The notes beneath the pieces are model-generated. The model was given only the letters and a program-made list of their open reading frames with translations, made no database searches and was not told the DNA's origin. Shown here one piece after another: positions 1 to 8,480 of a DNA stretch of 64,000 nucleotides. This DNA is from Pseudomonas oryzihabitans (lineage in GTDB: Bacteria; Pseudomonadota; Gammaproteobacteria; Pseudomonadales; Pseudomonadaceae): positions 1,839,001-1,903,000 of the forward strand of contig NZ_CP013987.1 in NCBI RefSeq assembly GCF_001518815.1. Reading direction: 5' to 3'. The position numbers were made by a program, and so were the translations under genes. The stretch's first letter is position 1. Each line of letters starts with the position of its first letter.

Positions 1-166
1 AAAGCTCGACGATGGTGGCTGCGCCCCCGGGCGGGCACTTGTTGTGCGCCTCGCCCGCGGCGATGCCGGCGGCATAGGGCTGGCAGCCGGGATGGCCACA
101 CTTGCCGCATTGGGTCTGGGGCAGCAGGGCGTCGATGGCGGTGATGAGGGTAGCGTGGGCGTTCAT
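1..166 (-). CDS. rnfB: RnfB/RsxB electron transport complex subunit B (5' part only)
   Basis: Fifty-five codons starting at the ATG at 164-166 and running off the left edge. The readable N-terminus contains [15 protein letters not shown] and NKCPPGG, the four-cysteine Fe-S (DUF/Fe4S) signature of RnfB, the iron-sulfur subunit of the membrane ion-translocating ferredoxin:NAD oxidoreductase (Rnf/Rsx). The protein lacks the N-terminal membrane helix of the E. coli form, as I recall for Pseudomonas homologues. It lies downstream of metG on the same strand, the neighbourhood known in P. aeruginosa. No clear Shine-Dalgarno sequence precedes the ATG, so a slightly different start is possible. The gene is cut by the window, not truncated. 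Confidence 0.85.
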   Translation of the reverse strand, partial: MNAHATLITAIDALLPQTQCGKCGHPGCQPYAAGIAAGEAHNKCPPGGAATIVEL

Positions 167-202
167 GATCAGGGTCGGGGCTGGGGGAAGAACGGCGCCC
201 TG

Positions 203-344
203 AGAGCCTGCTCAAAGTCGGCTGCGCGTCGGCCAAACTGCGTTGAAAATGGCTTCGGAATGCTCATTTACGCTTTGTAAACTCCGCTTCCTCAGCCATG
301 TTCGCCTTGTTTGTCGCTAGCTCGCTCGCCTTTGAGCAGGCTCT
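203..344. repeat. Dispersed element copy A with 15-bp terminal inverted repeats
   Basis: A 142-bp stretch between rnfB and metG begins with AGAGCCTGCTCAAAG (203-217) and ends with its exact reverse complement (330-344). The interior contains a second imperfect hairpin around GAATGCTCATTTAC and GTAAACTCC. The same core recurs at 2485-2624 (reverse orientation) and 14469-14605. This looks like a non-autonomous MITE- or REP-like family without coding capacity. Confidence 0.7.
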
Positions 345-358
345 CGGCGCCGTCTCTG

Positions 359-2398
359 TCACATCACCCGCTGGCCGGGCTTGGCGCCGCTGTCGGGGCT
401 GAGCAGGTGGATCTCGCTGCCGCCGGGGCCGGCGGCCAGGACCATGCCTTCGGAGACGCCGAACTTCATCTTGCGCGGCGCCAGGTTGGCTACGTACAGG
501 GTCAGGCGACCTTCGAGCTGACTCGGCTCCGGGTAGGCGCTCTTGATGCCGGAGAAGACGTTGCGCTTGGCATCGCCGATGTCCAGGGTCAGGCGCAGGA
601 GCTTGTCGGCGCCTTCGACGAATTCGGCCTTTTCGATCAGGGCGATGCGCAGGTCGACCTTGGAGAAGGTGTCGAAGTCGATGGTCTCGGCCAGCGGGGC
701 CTTGGTCAGTTCGCCATTGCCGGCGGGCTGGGCCGTGGCCTGGGCGGCCAGGTCTTCCTTGGAAGCGTCGATCATGGTCTGCACCTTGGCGGGTTCGATG
801 CGGGTGAGCAGGGGCTGGAAGGCATTGAGCTGATGATTGGCCAGGCGGGTGTCGAGGTCGGCCCAGGTCAGGGGGGCGACGTTGAGGAAGGCCTCGGCGG
901 CGGCGGTCAGGTTGGGCAGTACCGGCTTGAGCAGGATCGCCAGCTGGCGGAACAGCTCGATGCCCTGGGCGCAGATCGCCTGGACTTCGTCGGCCTTGCC
1001 GTCCTGCTTGGCCAGGCTCCAGGGCGCCTTGTCGGCAATCCAGGCGTTGGCGCGGTCGGCCAGGGCCATGATCTCGCGCATGGCACGACCGAAGTCACGG
1101 GTCTCGTAGGCCTCGGCGATGCTGGGCGTGGCGGCGCGGAAGGCGGCTTCCAGTTCGGGGGCGGCCTGGGCGTCCACCAGCAGGCCGGCGTTGCCCTTGT
1201 GGATGAAACCGGCGCAGCGGCTGGCGATGTTGACCACCTTGCCCACCAGGTCGGAATTGACCTTCTGCACGAAGTCCTCGAGGTTCAGGTCGATGTCCTC
1301 GACATGGCGCGAGAGCTTGGCGGCGAAGTAGTAGCGCAGGTATTCGGGATTCAGATGATCCAGGTAGGTGCGCGCCTTGATGAAGGTGCCGCGGGACTTG
1401 GACATCTTCTGGCCGTCGACGGTAAGGAAACCGTGGACGTTCAGCGCCGTCGGCTTGCGGTAGCCGGCGCCTTCGAGCATGGCCGGCCAGAACAGCGCAT
1501 GGAAGTTGACGATGTCCTTGCCGATGAAGTGGTACAGCTCGGCCACGCTGTCCTTGGCCCAGTAGGCGTCGAAGTCCAGGTCGTCGCGACGGTCGCAGAG
1601 GTTCTTGAAGCTGGCCATGTAGCCGATGGGCGCGTCCAGCCAGACATAGAAGTACTTGCCTGGGGCGTCGGGGATCTCGAAGCCGAAGTAGGGCGCATCG
1701 CGGGAGATGTCCCATTCCTGCAGGCCGGCATCCAGCCATTCGGCGATCTTGTTGGCCACCGACTCCTGCAGGGCGCCGCTGCGGGTCCAGCCCTTGAGCA
1801 TCTCGGCGAAGTCGGGAAGCTTGAAGAAGAAGTGCTCGGATTCGCGCAGCACCGGGGTCGCGCCGGAGATGGCCGATTTGGGATCCTTCAGTTCGGTGGG
1901 CGCGTAGGTGGCGCCGCACTTCTCGCAGTTGTCGCCGTACTGGTCGGCGCTGCCACACTTGGGACAGGTGCCCTTGATGAAGCGGTCGGCCAGGAACATC
2001 TGCTTGTCCGGGTCGAAATACTGGGTGACCGGACGGGTGGCGATGTGGCCGTTCTCGCGCAGCTTCAGGTAGATGGCGCGCGACAGCTCGCGATTCTCTT
2101 CCGCATGGGTGGAGTGGAAGTTGTCGAAGGCCACGCCGAAATCGGCGAAGTCGGCGCTGTGTTCGCGCTTGACGTTGTCGATCAGCTGCTCGGGCGTGAT
2201 GCCCTCGCGCTCGGCGCGCAGCATGATGGCCGAGCCGTGGGCGTCGTCGGCGCAGACATAGATGCACTGATTGCCGCGCAGCCGCTGGAAGCGGGCCCAG
2301 ATGTCGGTCTGGATGTACTCGACCATGTGGCCGAGGTGGATGGAGCCGTTGGCGTAGGGCAGGGCGCTGGTGACGAGAATCTTGCGGGGCTCGGTCAT
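359..2398 (-). CDS. metG: Methionyl-tRNA synthetase
   Basis: 679 residues; class I aminoacyl-tRNA synthetase charging tRNA-Met. The HIGH-type signature is HLGH in [10 protein letters not shown] near residue 20, the KMSKS loop is [10 protein letters not shown] in mid-protein, and the zinc knuckle has the pairs CPKC and CEKC. The last ~100 residues (from [12 protein letters not shown]) form the EMAP/Trbp111-type tRNA-binding and dimerisation domain, so this is the long dimeric form. The frame is open 28 codons further upstream, but the ATG at 2396-2398 gives [18 protein letters not shown], the usual N-terminus of the family, and was chosen for that reason. Essential cytoplasmic enzyme; rnfB follows on the same strand. 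Confidence 0.97.
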   Translation of the reverse strand: MTEPRKILVTSALPYANGSIHLGHMVEYIQTDIWARFQRLRGNQCIYVCADDAHGSAIMLRAEREGITPEQLIDNVKREHSADFADFGVAFDNFHSTHAEENRELSRAIYLKLRENGHIATRPVTQYFDPDKQMFLADRFIKGTCPKCGSADQYGDNCEKCGATYAPTELKDPKSAISGATPVLRESEHFFFKLPDFAEMLKGWTRSGALQESVANKIAEWLDAGLQEWDISRDAPYFGFEIPDAPGKYFYVWLDAPIGYMASFKNLCDRRDDLDFDAYWAKDSVAELYHFIGKDIVNFHALFWPAMLEGAGYRKPTALNVHGFLTVDGQKMSKSRGTFIKARTYLDHLNPEYLRYYFAAKLSRHVEDIDLNLEDFVQKVNSDLVGKVVNIASRCAGFIHKGNAGLLVDAQAAPELEAAFRAATPSIAEAYETRDFGRAMREIMALADRANAWIADKAPWSLAKQDGKADEVQAICAQGIELFRQLAILLKPVLPNLTAAAEAFLNVAPLTWADLDTRLANHQLNAFQPLLTRIEPAKVQTMIDASKEDLAAQATAQPAGNGELTKAPLAETIDFDTFSKVDLRIALIEKAEFVEGADKLLRLTLDIGDAKRNVFSGIKSAYPEPSQLEGRLTLYVANLAPRKMKFGVSEGMVLAAGPGGSEIHLLSPDSGAKPGQRVM

Positions 2399-2484
2399 GG
2401 TCTTGGCTGGATCGCGGCGCTGATAAGGTGACCGACCATCATAGCGAAATGGCCGGTCGGTTTCATCCGTGGGGACGGGCATTG

Positions 2485-2624
2485 AAAAGCGCGAAGTCCT
2501 GCGCGCTAGCGCCAGGCAAGGCGGAAATTGCCGAAGAAGCGCAGTTTACAACGGGTAAATGAGCATTCTGAGGCAGTTTCCAACGCAGTCTGGCCGACGC
2601 GCAGCAGACTTCGAGCATTCAGAG
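2485..2624. repeat. Dispersed element copy B (inverted relative to copy A)
   Basis: The reverse complement of this stretch aligns with copy A over most of its length, including CTGCGCGTCGGCCA and GAATGCTCATTTAC. The ends are imperfect inverted repeats built on GCGCGAAGTC and GACTTCGAGC. It fills the gap between the metG start and the stop of the M14 peptidase and just overlaps the last codons of the peptidase gene, so it may supply that gene's transcription end. Confidence 0.6.
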
Positions 2625-3770
2625 ATCGGCCAGCTGCCAGTACAGGGCATTGACCATGGCCGCGCCCAGGGCAGCGCTGCGGGCACCGTTCCAGCCCACA
2701 TCCGGACGGGGATCGTTGGCGTTGTCCTTGAAGGGCAGTTCCAGGGTCAGGGCCAGGCAGCCATGGGTATGGCCGACATACTTGGTGGCGAGCTTGAGGG
2801 TCTCGCTGCCGAAGTGACCCCGGGGATAGCCGTACCGGGTCTGGAAGTCCGGGCTGGCACGCTGGAAGCGCTGCAGGAAGGCCTGTTGCTCGGCCTCTTC
2901 GCGCTCACCGAAGTTGGGCAGGCCATTGCAGCCGTCGACGAAGACATAGGGCAGGGCTTCGTCGCCGTGGATGTCGAGGAAGAGGTCGCAGCCGGTCGCG
3001 GCAATGGCGCGGCGCACCGCCAGGATCTCGGGGCTGCGCTCCTCGTCCGGCTCCAGCCATTCGCGGTTGAGGTTGGCACCGGCCGCGTTGGTGCGCAGAT
3101 TGCCCAGGGCCGAACCGTCGGGATTCATGTTGGGCACCACGTGCAACACGGCGTGTTCCAGCAGCTTGGCGCCGACCGGGTCGCCCTGGTGTTCGCCCAG
3201 GCCCAGCAGGCGGCGCAGGAGGCCTTCGACGAACCACTCGGCCATGGGCTCACCGGGGTGCTGGCGGGCGATGACCCAGATGTTCTTCTTGCCGGCGCCC
3301 GGCGTGCCGATGCGCAACAGGTCCAGTGACCGGCCCAACAGCGAGCGACCGACGGTTTCCAGACGGACGGCAGGATGGCGCTGCGCTTCACCGACGAAGG
3401 CCAGGTGGCGGCTCTCCGGATAGGGCTCGAAGTAGGCGAAGAACAGACTGTCGTGATCGGGGATGACGTCCCAGCTCAGGGTCTTGCCGTCGTAGTGGGT
3501 GGGAATGCGGAACCACTCCTGGCCACAATAGCTCGCGGCCACGCCATAGTCGCGCCAGCCCTCAGGGTAGGCGCACTCGCCGGCATTAGCGAAGCTCAGC
3601 CGGCAGGGCAGGCCGCGGGCACCCTCCAGGCGGAAGTGGAACCACTGGGTGAAGGGCGAGGCAGTGTCGGGACGGATGCGCAGACGGATGTCGGCGGGGT
3701 CGGCCAGGGACAGCACCTCGACGGCACCGCTGTCGAAGGTGGAACTGATGTGCAGGGAAGGCTGGTTCAC
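2619..3770 (-). CDS. M14 family zinc carboxypeptidase (cytosolic carboxypeptidase-like)
   Basis: 383 residues from a GTG start. The N-terminal ~130 residues form a beta-rich domain (HISSTFDSGAVEVL onward) typical of cytosolic carboxypeptidase-like M14 proteins. The catalytic domain has the zinc ligands H171 and E174 in RQHPGEP and H268 in LDIHGDE, a substrate-binding NLNREW, and the general base in LTLELPFKD. The substrate is not predictable; eukaryotic relatives trim glutamate tails. The GTG at 3768-3770 was chosen over the upstream open-frame start because GGAG sits six bases before it and the family begins just there. Divergent from mrp. Confidence 0.85.
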   Translation of the reverse strand: MNQPSLHISSTFDSGAVEVLSLADPADIRLRIRPDTASPFTQWFHFRLEGARGLPCRLSFANAGECAYPEGWRDYGVAASYCGQEWFRIPTHYDGKTLSWDVIPDHDSLFFAYFEPYPESRHLAFVGEAQRHPAVRLETVGRSLLGRSLDLLRIGTPGAGKKNIWVIARQHPGEPMAEWFVEGLLRRLLGLGEHQGDPVGAKLLEHAVLHVVPNMNPDGSALGNLRTNAAGANLNREWLEPDEERSPEILAVRRAIAATGCDLFLDIHGDEALPYVFVDGCNGLPNFGEREEAEQQAFLQRFQRASPDFQTRYGYPRGHFGSETLKLATKYVGHTHGCLALTLELPFKDNANDPRPDVGWNGARSAALGAAMVNALYWQLADL

Positions 3771-3892
3771 GCAGGGCTCCACGGGCTGGGGGCAAGCCGG
3801 GAGTGTAGCGCCGTGCGGATAGGCTTTACCAAGGACAGTGGGTAGCATAGGCCGCAGCTTCTCTTTCCTATCCGTCGTTTCCGGGAGTCTGC

Positions 3893-4987
3893 ATGACCGC
3901 TCCGACTCGCGAGGCCATCGAGGCCGCGCTGCGCCAGTATCACGATCCCTATCTCGAACAGGACCTGCTCAGCGCCGGCGCCCTGCGCGACCTCGCGCTG
4001 GACGGTGGCCGCGTAAGGGCCCGCTTCGAGCTGGGCTATGCCGCCGGATTGTTCAAGGGCGGCCTGGCCCAGGTGCTCAAAACCGCGCTGGAGAACGTGC
4101 CCGGGGTCGAGACCGCCGAGGTCCAGATCGATTGCCAGATCGCCCCTCACGCGGCCCAGCCGCAGCTGGACGCCATGGGCAACGTCAAGAACATCATCGC
4201 CGTGGCCTCCGGCAAGGGTGGCGTGGGCAAGTCCACCACCGCCGCCAACCTGGCGCTGGCCTTGGCCCGCGAAGGCGCCCGGGTCGGCGTGCTGGACGCC
4301 GACATCTATGGCCCCAGCCAGGGGATCATGTTCGGCTTCGCCGAGGGCACCCGTCCCGAAGTGCGCGATGAAAAGTGGTTCATCCCGCTGCAGGCCCATG
4401 GCGTCGAGGTCATGTCCATGGCCTTCCTGACCAATGACAAGACCCCGGTGGCCTGGCGTGGCCCGATGGTCTCCGGCGCCCTGATCCAGCTGATTACCCA
4501 GACCGCCTGGAACGACCTCGACTACCTGGTGATCGACATGCCGCCCGGCACTGGCGATATCCAGCTGACCCTGGCACAGAAGGTGCCAGTGGCCGGCGCG
4601 GTGATCGTCACCACGCCCCAGGATCTGGCCCTGCTGGATGCCAGGAAGGGCGTGGAAATGTTCCAGAAGGTCAACATCCCGGTGCTCGGGGTGGTGGAGA
4701 ACATGGCCGTGCACATCTGCTCCAACTGCGGCCATGCCGAGCACCTGTTCGGCGAAGGCGGCGGCAGCAAGCTGGCCGAGCAGTACGGCGTGGATCTCCT
4801 GGCCTCCCTGCCGCTGGCCATGGCCATCCGCGAGCAGGCCGACGCTGGACGTCCCACCGCCATCGCCGATCCCGACAGCCAGATCGCGCTGATCTACCAG
4901 GAACTGGCACGCAAGGTCGGGGCCCGCATCGCCTTGGGCGGCCAGGCTGGGGGCGGCATGCCGACCATCACCGTCAGCGACGACTGA
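3893..4987 (+). CDS. apbC: Iron-sulfur cluster carrier Mrp/ApbC
   Basis: 364 residues; MRP/NBP35 P-loop ATPase that carries and hands over 4Fe-4S clusters in the cytoplasm. An N-terminal MIP18/DUF59-like domain (about residues 1-90) precedes the deviant Walker A in [13 protein letters not shown] (about 105-116). The cluster-bridging CxxC is CSNC in [12 protein letters not shown]. The A-motif and the conserved [10 protein letters not shown] stretch are intact. The ATG at 3893 follows GGGAGTCTGC, a good ribosome binding site. dcd follows 82 bases downstream on the same strand, as in other pseudomonads. Confidence 0.96.
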   Translation: MTAPTREAIEAALRQYHDPYLEQDLLSAGALRDLALDGGRVRARFELGYAAGLFKGGLAQVLKTALENVPGVETAEVQIDCQIAPHAAQPQLDAMGNVKNIIAVASGKGGVGKSTTAANLALALAREGARVGVLDADIYGPSQGIMFGFAEGTRPEVRDEKWFIPLQAHGVEVMSMAFLTNDKTPVAWRGPMVSGALIQLITQTAWNDLDYLVIDMPPGTGDIQLTLAQKVPVAGAVIVTTPQDLALLDARKGVEMFQKVNIPVLGVVENMAVHICSNCGHAEHLFGEGGGSKLAEQYGVDLLASLPLAMAIREQADAGRPTAIADPDSQIALIYQELARKVGARIALGGQAGGGMPTITVSDD

Positions 4988-5069
4988 TTTCGTCCGGTCG
5001 TCTTTGAGACCGCGCGGCTATCCACTAGAATGCGCGGTCAATTTTTTCACCCCCGGAGCAAGACCTGCC

Positions 5070-5636
5070 ATGAGCATCAAATCGGACAAGTGGATTCGCC
5101 GCATGGCCCAGGAGCACGGCATGATCGAGCCCTTCGTCGAGCGCCAGATGCGCGGCGCGGACGACAGCCGGGTGATTTCCTACGGGGTGTCCAGCTACGG
5201 CTACGACGTGCGCTGCGCCAATGAATTCAAGGTCTTCACCAACATTCATTCGGCAGTGGTGGACCCGAAGAATTTCGACGACAAGAGCTTCGTCGACGTG
5301 GTCAGCGATGTCTGCATCATCCCGCCGAACTCCTTCGCCCTGGCGCGCACCGTGGAATACTTCCGTATCCCCCGTGACGTCCTGACCATCTGCCTGGGCA
5401 AGAGCACCTATGCCCGCTGCGGCATCATCGTCAACGTCACGCCGCTGGAACCCGAGTGGGAAGGCCACGTCACCCTGGAGTTTTCCAACACCACGACGCT
5501 GCCGGCCAAGATCTACGCCAACGAGGGCGTGGCCCAGATGCTGTTCCTGCAATCCGACGAGGCCTGCGAGGTTTCCTACAAGGATCGCGGTGGCAAGTAC
5601 CAGGGCCAGCGCGGCGTGACCCTGCCGCGCGCCTGA
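5070..5636 (+). CDS. dcd: dCTP deaminase
   Basis: 188 residues, the full family length. The enzyme deaminates dCTP to dUTP for dTMP synthesis. The conserved block [19 protein letters not shown] followed by [13 protein letters not shown] carries the catalytic glutamate and nucleotide-contacting residues. The open frame reaches back to 5004, but the ATG at 5070 gives the standard [13 protein letters not shown] start and has GGAG at 5055-5058. A terminator at 5655-5674 follows the gene. Confidence 0.97.
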   Translation: MSIKSDKWIRRMAQEHGMIEPFVERQMRGADDSRVISYGVSSYGYDVRCANEFKVFTNIHSAVVDPKNFDDKSFVDVVSDVCIIPPNSFALARTVEYFRIPRDVLTICLGKSTYARCGIIVNVTPLEPEWEGHVTLEFSNTTTLPAKIYANEGVAQMLFLQSDEACEVSYKDRGGKYQGQRGVTLPRA

Positions 5637-5654
5637 TCCGCGCGTCCGTCCTGG

Positions 5655-5674
5655 AAGCCGCCCTCGGGCGGCTT
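5655..5674 (+). terminator. Intrinsic terminator after dcd
   Basis: Perfect 8-bp stem AAGCCGCC/GGCGGCTT with a CTCG loop, followed by TCCTGTTT. It separates the mrp-dcd unit from cheV. Confidence 0.75.
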
Positions 5675-5689
5675 TCCTGTTTCCGGGAC

Positions 5690-5716
5690 TCAAGAACTGG
5701 CGTCAGCCGCCGATAG
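5690..5716 (+). promoter_or_regulatory. Candidate sigma-28 (FliA) promoter of cheV
   Basis: TCAA (5690-5693), 15 bases, then GCCGATAG (5709-5716). The consensus is TAAA-N15-GCCGATAA, so spacing is exact with one mismatch in each box. It lies 36 bases before the cheV ATG and just after the dcd terminator. FliA control of cheV is expected for a chemotaxis gene. Confidence 0.6.
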
Positions 5717-5751
5717 CCTGTGACCTGACTTATCTTTGGAGTGGACTTTCC

Positions 5752-6681
5752 ATGGCTGGCATTCTCGACACCGTCGATCAACGCACTCAGCTGGTTGGCG
5801 AGAACCGTCTGGAAATTCTCATGTTCCAGCTGTCCAGCCGGCAGATGTTCGCCATCAACGTGTTCAAGGTGCAGGAGGTGCTCAAGCTGCCGCGCCTGAC
5901 CCAGATGCCCAAGCGCCATCCCATGATCTGCGGCGTCGTCCACCTGCGGGGTCAGACCCTGCCCGTGATCGATCTGGCCGCGGCCATCGGCATGCGACCG
6001 ATCACGCCCGACGAAAACAGCACCATCATCGTCACCGAGTACAACCGCTCGGTTCAGGCCTTCCTGGTGGGTAGCGTCGATCGCATCATCAACCTCAACT
6101 GGGACAGCATCCAGGCTCCGCCCGGCGGCGCCGGACGCCAGCACTACCTGACCGCCATCACCCGCATCGAAGACCGGCTGGTGGAAGTGATCGACGTGGA
6201 AAAGGTGCTGGCGGAGATCGCCCCCTATAACGTCAAGGTCTCCCAGGAACGCCTCGCCGATCCGCTGCTGGCCAAGGCTCGCGGCCGTGAGGTGCTGCTG
6301 GTGGACGACTCCAGCACGGCCATCGGCCAGCTGCGCGATACCCTGGTGCAGCTGGATCTGAAATTCCACGTGGCCACCGATGGCCTGCAGGCCCTGCGCA
6401 AGCTCAAGGCCTGGGCCGACGAGGGCGTGGTGCTGACTGAGAAGCTGCTGATGGTGCTCACCGATGCCGAGATGCCGGAAATGGACGGCTACCGCCTGAC
6501 CACCGAGATCCGCCAGGATCCGCGCCTCGCCGATCTCTATGTGGTGTTGCACACCTCGCTGTCGGGCAGCTTCAACGAAGCCATGGTGAAAAAGGTGGGC
6601 TGCAACGCCTTCCTCTCCAAGTTCCAGCCCGATCAACTGGTCGAGGAAGTGCGCCGGCGCCTGGCGCTGGCCGAGGAGTAA
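5752..6681 (+). CDS. cheV: Chemotaxis coupling protein CheV (CheW-REC fusion)
   Basis: 309 residues. Residues ~15-160 form a CheW-like coupling domain (NRLEILMFQLSS, INVFKVQEVLK, GVVHLRGQTLPVIDL). Residues ~175-305 form a response-regulator receiver with the acidic pair VDDS and the phospho-acceptor aspartate in VLTDAEMPEMDG. CheV links chemoreceptors to CheA and can act as a phosphate sink for adaptation. It stands alone here, 40 kb from the chemosensory operon, behind its own sigma-28-like promoter. The ATG at 5752 has GGAG at 5739-5742. Confidence 0.95.
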   Translation: MAGILDTVDQRTQLVGENRLEILMFQLSSRQMFAINVFKVQEVLKLPRLTQMPKRHPMICGVVHLRGQTLPVIDLAAAIGMRPITPDENSTIIVTEYNRSVQAFLVGSVDRIINLNWDSIQAPPGGAGRQHYLTAITRIEDRLVEVIDVEKVLAEIAPYNVKVSQERLADPLLAKARGREVLLVDDSSTAIGQLRDTLVQLDLKFHVATDGLQALRKLKAWADEGVVLTEKLLMVLTDAEMPEMDGYRLTTEIRQDPRLADLYVVLHTSLSGSFNEAMVKKVGCNAFLSKFQPDQLVEEVRRRLALAEE

Positions 6682-6753
6682 TCCCCGCGGTTTCGCCGCT
6701 CCGGCGCCTCCCTTACACTGGCGGCCTTTGTCCGCCGCCAGGAAGCCGCGCCC

Positions 6754-7557
6754 ATGTCGCACCTCAGTGCCCTCTATCGTTATCCCGTCAAGTCGACGGC
6801 CGTGGAATCCCTGGCGCAGGCCGAGGTGGACGCCCTGGGCCTGGTGGGTGATCGCCGCTGGATGGTGGTGGATGCCGACACCGGCCGCTTCCTGACCCTG
6901 CGCCAACTGGCGAAGATGAATCACATCGAGGCGCGCTGGCTGGCCGCTGACTGCCTGCGCCTGAGCGCGCCGGGCCAGGAGCCGATCGAGGTGACCGTCC
7001 CGGAGGCCACGGGCGAACGCCTGGGTGTCACCATCTGGCGCGACACCCTGCAGGCGCCGGTGGCCGCCGAGGCCGATGCCTGGTTGAGCGATTTCCTTGG
7101 GCGTCCTTGCCGCCTGGTGCACATCGCCGAGAGCCATGCTCGCCAGATCAACACCGATTTCGCCGAGCCCGGGCAGAAGGTGCATTTCGCAGACGGCTTT
7201 CCCTTGCTGCTGACCAGCGAGGCCTCCCTGGCCGACCTGGTGGCGCGAGTGGGTAAACCGCTGGAAATGCTGCGCTTTCGTCCAAATCTGGTCGTGGAAG
7301 GGACGCCGGCCTATGCCGAAGACGGCTGGAAGCGACTGCGCATCGGTGCGGTGGACTTCGCCGTGGCCTGTCCCTGCGCGCGTTGCATCGTCATCACCCA
7401 AGACCCAGTTACCGGCGAGAAAGACCCGGATCGGCAACCGCTGACCGCGCTGCGCGAATACCGCTTCAATGACAACCGCATGTTGTTCGGCATGAACGTC
7501 ATCCCCCTGGGCCGTGGCGTCATCGAAGCCGGCATGCCGGTGGAGGTGCTGGAATGA
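6754..7557 (+). CDS. MOSC domain protein (YcbX/mARC-like)
   Basis: 267 residues. An N-terminal beta-barrel (SALYRYPVKSTAVESL, then GLVGDRRWMVVD) is followed by a MOSC domain with the conserved cysteine region DFAVACPCARCIVITQDPVTGE and a terminal GxNVIPL stretch. The E. coli relative YcbX uses molybdenum cofactor to detoxify N-hydroxylated bases such as 6-hydroxylaminopurine; a similar role is an inference. The stop codon overlaps the start of ldcA by four bases, so translation of the two is probably coupled. Confidence 0.88.
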   Translation: MSHLSALYRYPVKSTAVESLAQAEVDALGLVGDRRWMVVDADTGRFLTLRQLAKMNHIEARWLAADCLRLSAPGQEPIEVTVPEATGERLGVTIWRDTLQAPVAAEADAWLSDFLGRPCRLVHIAESHARQINTDFAEPGQKVHFADGFPLLLTSEASLADLVARVGKPLEMLRFRPNLVVEGTPAYAEDGWKRLRIGAVDFAVACPCARCIVITQDPVTGEKDPDRQPLTALREYRFNDNRMLFGMNVIPLGRGVIEAGMPVEVLE

Positions 7558-8444
7558 GTCCCGTGCGGCGTGTGGCGCTGGTCAGTCCGGCAGGTGCGGT
7601 CAAGGAAGAGCTGGTCACGGCAGCGGTCGAGCAGTTGCAGGCCGCCGGTATCGAAGCGGTGCTGGGTGAGCAGGCGCTCAAGCGGCATCGCTATCTCGCC
7701 GGAACCGCAGAGGAGCGGGCAGCGGATCTGCATTGGGCGTTCAGCCAGGCAGACGTGGATGCAGTCTGGTGCCTGCGCGGCGGCTATGGCTCCGCCCAGC
7801 TGCTGCCCTGGCTGGACTGGTCGCGGCTATCCAGCAGCAAGGGTCGGCCGCTGATCGGCTACTCCGATCTGACCGTACTGCTGGAAGCCTTTCACCGCCG
7901 TGGCCTCACTGCTATCCACGGTCCCGGCGCGCTGGACTGGGGGCGTCGTGACGAGGATCCTGAAGCCCAGGCCGCCCGTACCCGCTCCCTGGAGTCGGTG
8001 CTGGAGCTATGCGCCGGTACCCGTCCGGGCTGGCAGCTGGAGCGTCTCGCCGGTCCCGCCCAGGTGCCTGCGGGTGAGCTGATCGGCGGTAACCTCACCA
8101 CCCTGGCCAGCGTGGTCGGCACGGCGGCGGCGCTGCGTCCCCATGATGGCGCCATCCTCATGCTGGAAGACGTCGGCGAGCCCTACTACCGGCTGGAGCG
8201 CAGCCTCTGCCAGCTGCTGGGCAACCTGACCGAACATCGCATCGGCGCCGTCTGCCTGGGCACCTTCACCGACTGCCCGCAGCGCAACGTCGAGCAGTCC
8301 CTGGAAGAGATCTTCGCCGAGTGGCTGGCACCGCGTGGCATCGCCCTCTATCGCGGCCTGCCCAGCGGCCATGGCCCGGAAAACCAGGCCTGGCCCTATG
8401 GTGCCCGCGTTCGTCTGGAAGCGGGTCGCCTGCAGGTCCTCTAG
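7554..8444 (+). CDS. ldcA: Muramoyltetrapeptide (LD-) carboxypeptidase, peptidase S66
   Basis: 296 residues. The serine nucleophile is in PLIGYSDLTVLL, with the family block CLRGGYGSAQLLPWLDW before it, and the glutamate/histidine partners further on (LEDVGEPYYRLER; SGHGPENQAW). S66 enzymes remove the terminal D-alanine from muropeptide tetrapeptides in the cytoplasm during cell-wall recycling. The ATG overlaps the end of the MOSC gene in ATGA. Convergent with the pyruvate kinase-like gene; a hairpin at 8455-8480 lies between them. Confidence 0.9.
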   Translation: MSPVRRVALVSPAGAVKEELVTAAVEQLQAAGIEAVLGEQALKRHRYLAGTAEERAADLHWAFSQADVDAVWCLRGGYGSAQLLPWLDWSRLSSSKGRPLIGYSDLTVLLEAFHRRGLTAIHGPGALDWGRRDEDPEAQAARTRSLESVLELCAGTRPGWQLERLAGPAQVPAGELIGGNLTTLASVVGTAAALRPHDGAILMLEDVGEPYYRLERSLCQLLGNLTEHRIGAVCLGTFTDCPQRNVEQSLEEIFAEWLAPRGIALYRGLPSGHGPENQAWPYGARVRLEAGRLQVL

Positions 8445-8454
8445 GGCAAGCGCG

Positions 8455-8480
8455 CCCTGGGTGGATCAATCCGCCCAGGG
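8455..8480. terminator. Hairpin between convergent genes
   Basis: CCCTGGG (8455-8461) pairs with CCCAGGG (8474-8480), with further pairing inside. It spans the stop codon of the pyruvate kinase-like gene and has no U-run on either strand. A shared transcription end for ldcA and the opposing gene is plausible. Confidence 0.35.

Noticed and set aside
311..2431. 706-codon plus-strand frame over metG
   Set aside because: Shadow of metG, which has all synthetase motifs on the other strand.
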